From JBBDWK01 sp040902885 (GTDB lineage: Bacteria; Acidobacteriota; Terriglobia; Bryobacterales; Bryobacteraceae), in NCBI GenBank assembly GCA_040902885.1, contig JBBDWK010000094.1:17047-81046 (forward strand): a DNA stretch of 64,000 nucleotides, given 5' to 3'. This document shows positions 61,161-64,000 of the stretch, in pieces. Each line of letters begins with the position of its first letter. Position 1 is the first letter of the stretch. The position numbers and the translations under genes were made by a program. The notes under the pieces were generated by a model. The model ran no database searches. It was given only the letters and a program-made list of their open reading frames with translations, and had not been told where the DNA came from.

Positions 61161-63965
61161 TCATCGAGCCCCCGCGCGCGTAATTGCCTTACTCGCCTCG
61201 CGCAGCCACAGCACAGAACTCGCGACCGCGGCACAGCGCAGCCAATCGCCGAAGCTGAGACTCACGGTAGAGAAGGCTTGCTGCAGAAATGGTATGTATA
61301 TAACCGCCACCTGAAGCGCGAGCGATAGTCCAACCGCTGCCCAAAGCCAACGATTCTCAAAGAGTCCATCGAAGGCGCTTCGCTCCTCCGAACGCGTGTT
61401 GAAAACGTTGAAGAGCTGAAACATCGTTAGCGTGGTAAAGGCCATCGTCTGCGCGTACCGCAGACTGCCCGAACCTTCTACAAGCCCTTCCGGAAGGGAA
61501 GCGTCCAGGACGAAGAGCGTTCCCATCGCCATCACCGCACCTGCGAAAACAATACCGAACCACATACTTCGCGTGATCACCCCTTCGCCCACCGGTCGCG
61601 GTGGCTGATTCATCACCCCCGCATCGGCCGGGTCGACGCCGAGCGCGAGTGCAGGTGCGCCGTCCGTCACCAAATTGATCCAGAGAAGCTGAGTCGCTAC
61701 AAGCGGCAGCACGACCGCGTCTTCTTCCGCCTCGAGGCCGATAACAGTTCCGAGCAGTACGCCGAAAAACATGGTCATCACTTCGCCTATGTTCGATGAG
61801 AGCAGGTAGCGCAGAAACTTCCTGATATTGGCGAAGATAGAACGCCCTTCTTCCACTGCCGCGACGATGGTTGCGAAGTTGTCGTCCGCCAGCACCATGT
61901 CGGCCGCTTCTTTGGAAACATCGGTTCCGGTGATGCCCATAGCGACGCCGATGTCCGCGGTCTTTAACGCGGGCGCATCGTTCACCCCGTCTCCAGTCAT
62001 GGCCACGACCGCGCCCCCCCTCTGCAGCGCCTTCACGATCCGCAGCTTGTGTTCGGGGTTGACTCGTGCATAGACCGACACTTCTTTGATGGTTTGAACC
62101 AGCGAGTCCTCAGACATCTTCTCAAGCTCAGCGCCACTGACGGTTCGCCCTTTGTCCACGATTCCAAGTTCACGAGCGATAACCGCGGCGGTCTTCGGAT
62201 GATCGCCCGTTATCATTATCGGGCGTATCCCTGCGCCTTTAGCTCGCGCAACTGCTTCCCTCGCCTCCTCACGCGGTGGGTCAATTATGCCGATCAATCC
62301 AGCAAACGCGAGGTCACGCTCGTGGCGCTCGTCAAATTCCTCCGCTTCCAGCGAGCCGGCGGGCAACGCACGGAAGGCAACACCAAGCGTGCGCAGCCCA
62401 CGGCCTGCGAGTTCCCCGTTCACCTCCAGGATCTCCTTGCGCCGCTCGTCGCTCAGTGGTCTTGGTTCTTTTCCCGAAAGCTCCTGCGAGCAGCGCATGA
62501 GCAGCACATCTGGCGCGCCTTTCGTGAAGACGAGTATGCGTTCCTGCCTTTCCGCGTCAGTGTGAAGCGTACTCATCAATTTGCGCTCGGATGAAAAAGG
62601 AACTTCCCCGACGCGCTCGAAGCGTGCTCTGAGCGCTTCAGATTGCAGCCCCGCTTTTCGCGCTGCCACGATAAGCGCGCCTTCGGTCGGGTCACCCTGC
62701 ACAGTCCAACGCCCGTTGCTCTCCTGCACCACCGCATTACTGGCGCGGTCGGCGACAGCGAGCCCGCGCTCCAGCTCCAGTTGTAACGCGCCGTCGACTA
62801 CGCTTTTTCCGTCCTGACGCACCTCGCCCTCCGGGGCGTATCCCGTGCCGCCAAAACTTACGCGCCCGCTCGCCGTGACGACCTCACGAACGGTCATTTC
62901 GTTCTTCGTCAAAGTGCCGGTCTTGTCGGACGCGATGATGTTAGCCGAGCCCAGCGTCTCGACTGCCGCGAGATGGCGTACGATGGCGTTTCTCCCTGCC
63001 ATTCGCTGCACGCCTAGAGAGAGGACGGCCGTTACGATCGCAGGAAGACCTTCGGGAACCGCCGCCACCGCAAGCGCGACCCCCAAAATAAGCACCTCAA
63101 AAATAGCGGAGAAACCCCTCACATTTTCAACGAGGATGATCGTCGCAATCATCACCGCGGCGATGACAATGACAATTAGTCCCAGGATTTTGCCGATCTT
63201 GTGAAGTTCCTTTTGCAGGGGCGTGGTCTCCTCCGGAGTTTCCTGCAGCATCGCGGCGATGCGCCCCATCTCGGTTCCCATCCCCGTAGCGACGACCACC
63301 GCGTGGCCACGCCCATAAGTCGCCGTCGTGCCGCTGAAGATCATGTTGCGGCGGTCGCCAAGCCCGGCCTCTTCCGCGATCGGTTCGGTGTCCTTCGACA
63401 CAGGCAAACTCTCGCCCGTCAGGGCCGCCTCCGCCGTGTGCAAAGCCGTGGACTGAATCAGACGCGCATCGGCGGGAACGATATCACCTTCCTCGATCAG
63501 GATGATATCGCCAGGTACAACCCCCACAGAGGGAATACGCTGCCGCTCCCCATTGCGTATCACGTGCGCGTGTGCCGTTGTCATCTGGCGCAACGCCGCC
63601 ACCGCGGATTCCGCTCGCGACTCCTGAATGTAGCCCATGACCGCGTTGAGCAGGACGACGGCGAATATGGCAATGGCTTCGTACGGCAACGCCGATTCGC
63701 GCTCATACAGCCACAGTACCGTTGAGATCGCCGTGGCGATCAGCAGCAGGAGGACAAGCGGATTTTGAAACTGCGCGAGGAACTTCCTCCAGGCGGGCAC
63801 GGGCTTCTCCCCCGTCAACTCGTTGGAGCCGTAGCGTTGAAACCGCGCCCGTGCCTCTCGGTCGCTCAAGCCGCGGCGCCCATCCGTGGCGAACGCGGCC
63901 ACTACTTCATCAATCGTTTTCCGATAAGCCGGTACCTGATCCCGCTGCAGCGATTCCGCAACCAT
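61161..63965 (-). CDS. P-type (P2A, Ca2+-type) cation-transporting ATPase
   Basis: 934 residues. The N-terminal cation ATPase domain (RGLSDREARARFQRYGSNEL) is followed by the actuator motif LTGESLP, transmembrane segment 4 with AVAAVPEGLPAIVT (the PEGLP form of SERCA/PMR1-like pumps), the phosphorylation motif ASDKTGTLTKNEMT, the KGAPD nucleotide-binding segment and the TGDGVNDAPALKTADIG hinge. TM6 has INLVTDGAPALALGVDP, with Asn and Asp at the Ca2+-site positions. The C-terminal domain has four membrane helices. It likely exports Ca2+ or Mn2+. No linked regulator is seen. Confidence 0.95.
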   Translation of the reverse strand: MVAESLQRDQVPAYRKTIDEVVAAFATDGRRGLSDREARARFQRYGSNELTGEKPVPAWRKFLAQFQNPLVLLLLIATAISTVLWLYERESALPYEAIAIFAVVLLNAVMGYIQESRAESAVAALRQMTTAHAHVIRNGERQRIPSVGVVPGDIILIEEGDIVPADARLIQSTALHTAEAALTGESLPVSKDTEPIAEEAGLGDRRNMIFSGTTATYGRGHAVVVATGMGTEMGRIAAMLQETPEETTPLQKELHKIGKILGLIVIVIAAVMIATIILVENVRGFSAIFEVLILGVALAVAAVPEGLPAIVTAVLSLGVQRMAGRNAIVRHLAAVETLGSANIIASDKTGTLTKNEMTVREVVTASGRVSFGGTGYAPEGEVRQDGKSVVDGALQLELERGLAVADRASNAVVQESNGRWTVQGDPTEGALIVAARKAGLQSEALRARFERVGEVPFSSERKLMSTLHTDAERQERILVFTKGAPDVLLMRCSQELSGKEPRPLSDERRKEILEVNGELAGRGLRTLGVAFRALPAGSLEAEEFDERHERDLAFAGLIGIIDPPREEAREAVARAKGAGIRPIMITGDHPKTAAVIARELGIVDKGRTVSGAELEKMSEDSLVQTIKEVSVYARVNPEHKLRIVKALQRGGAVVAMTGDGVNDAPALKTADIGVAMGITGTDVSKEAADMVLADDNFATIVAAVEEGRSIFANIRKFLRYLLSSNIGEVMTMFFGVLLGTVIGLEAEEDAVVLPLVATQLLWINLVTDGAPALALGVDPADAGVMNQPPRPVGEGVITRSMWFGIVFAGAVMAMGTLFVLDASLPEGLVEGSGSLRYAQTMAFTTLTMFQLFNVFNTRSEERSAFDGLFENRWLWAAVGLSLALQVAVIYIPFLQQAFSTVSLSFGDWLRCAAVASSVLWLREASKAITRAGAR

Positions 63966-64000
63966 AAATTATTGACCAGATAAACATTTGATTCTGCTAT

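Overview
The window looks like chromosomal DNA of a high-GC Acidobacteriota, most like the Bryobacterales/Solibacter group. This is inferred from gene content: three very large Oar-type TonB-dependent receptors with an N-terminal carboxypeptidase-regulatory-like domain, a winged-helix/membrane/WD40-propeller regulator, a second regulator of a type common in Acidobacteria, a DUF547 protein, a bacterial M2 peptidase and many secreted hydrolases. I see no rRNA, tRNA, CRISPR array, phage genes, transposase or integrase. Coding density is high; no gene-free stretch exceeds 300 bases.

Layout. 1-5.1 kb: a partial outer-membrane barrel protein, a small secreted protein, a GT-C-like membrane glycosyltransferase, and a minus-strand pair (M2 peptidase lipoprotein, DUF547). 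5.1-12.2 kb: a small lipoprotein, then a minus-strand series: PhoB-like response regulator, PfkB sugar kinase, 6-phosphogluconate dehydrogenase, M20 amidohydrolase, gamma-glutamyltransferase. 12.3-17.4 kb: a carotenoid oxygenase flanked by a 30-bp direct repeat, a TPR protein, and a winged-helix/propeller regulator. 17.4-20.2 kb: galU, a sugar isomerase/epimerase-like protein and a TIR-transmembrane protein. 20.2-25.0 kb: first TonB receptor, DUF2064 protein, unknown protein. 25.1-31.4 kb: oligopeptidase B, SDR, di-heme cytochrome, secreted unknown, regulator. 31.5-36.0 kb: second TonB receptor followed 3 bp later by a sulfatase. 36.0-43.1 kb: a LysR regulator divergent from gltBD. 43.2-48.4 kb: YtxH protein, MBL-fold hydrolase, an internally deleted hydrolase remnant and the third TonB receptor, whose far side carries a remnant of the MBL gene 3' end. 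48.3-51.5 kb: a hybrid histidine kinase translationally coupled to a broken MEDS-domain gene with an in-frame UGA. 51.6-58.5 kb: 1-pyrroline-5-carboxylate dehydrogenase, a four-gene operon (glucosyl-3-phosphoglycerate synthase-like, second glycosyltransferase, mechanosensitive-channel-like membrane protein, TonB-C protein) and a convergent sugar-phosphoglycerate phosphatase. 58.6-64 kb: a NarL-type two-component pair, a GlcG/HbpS-like protein and a P2A cation ATPase.

How the genes may work together. The 51.6-58.5 kb block reads as an osmolyte module: making and dephosphorylating glucosylglycerate-type solutes, a membrane protein that may release solute or sense tension, and proline catabolism next door. 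The receptor-sulfatase pair reads as uptake plus processing of a sulfated substrate. The LysR-gltBD arrangement parallels GltC control of glutamate synthase in Bacillus.

The most unusual signals are: (1) the MEDS gene with UGA at a normally conserved Cys codon, a GU-loop hairpin 9 nt downstream and an intact reading frame beyond; (2) two cassettes each bounded by a duplicate of a neighbouring gene's 3' end; (3) a hydrolase reduced to its two ends by a precise internal deletion; (4) a palindrome with phased GTAAC repeats in front of the PhoB-like regulator. All identifications come from reading sequence and remembered family motifs; nothing was searched.
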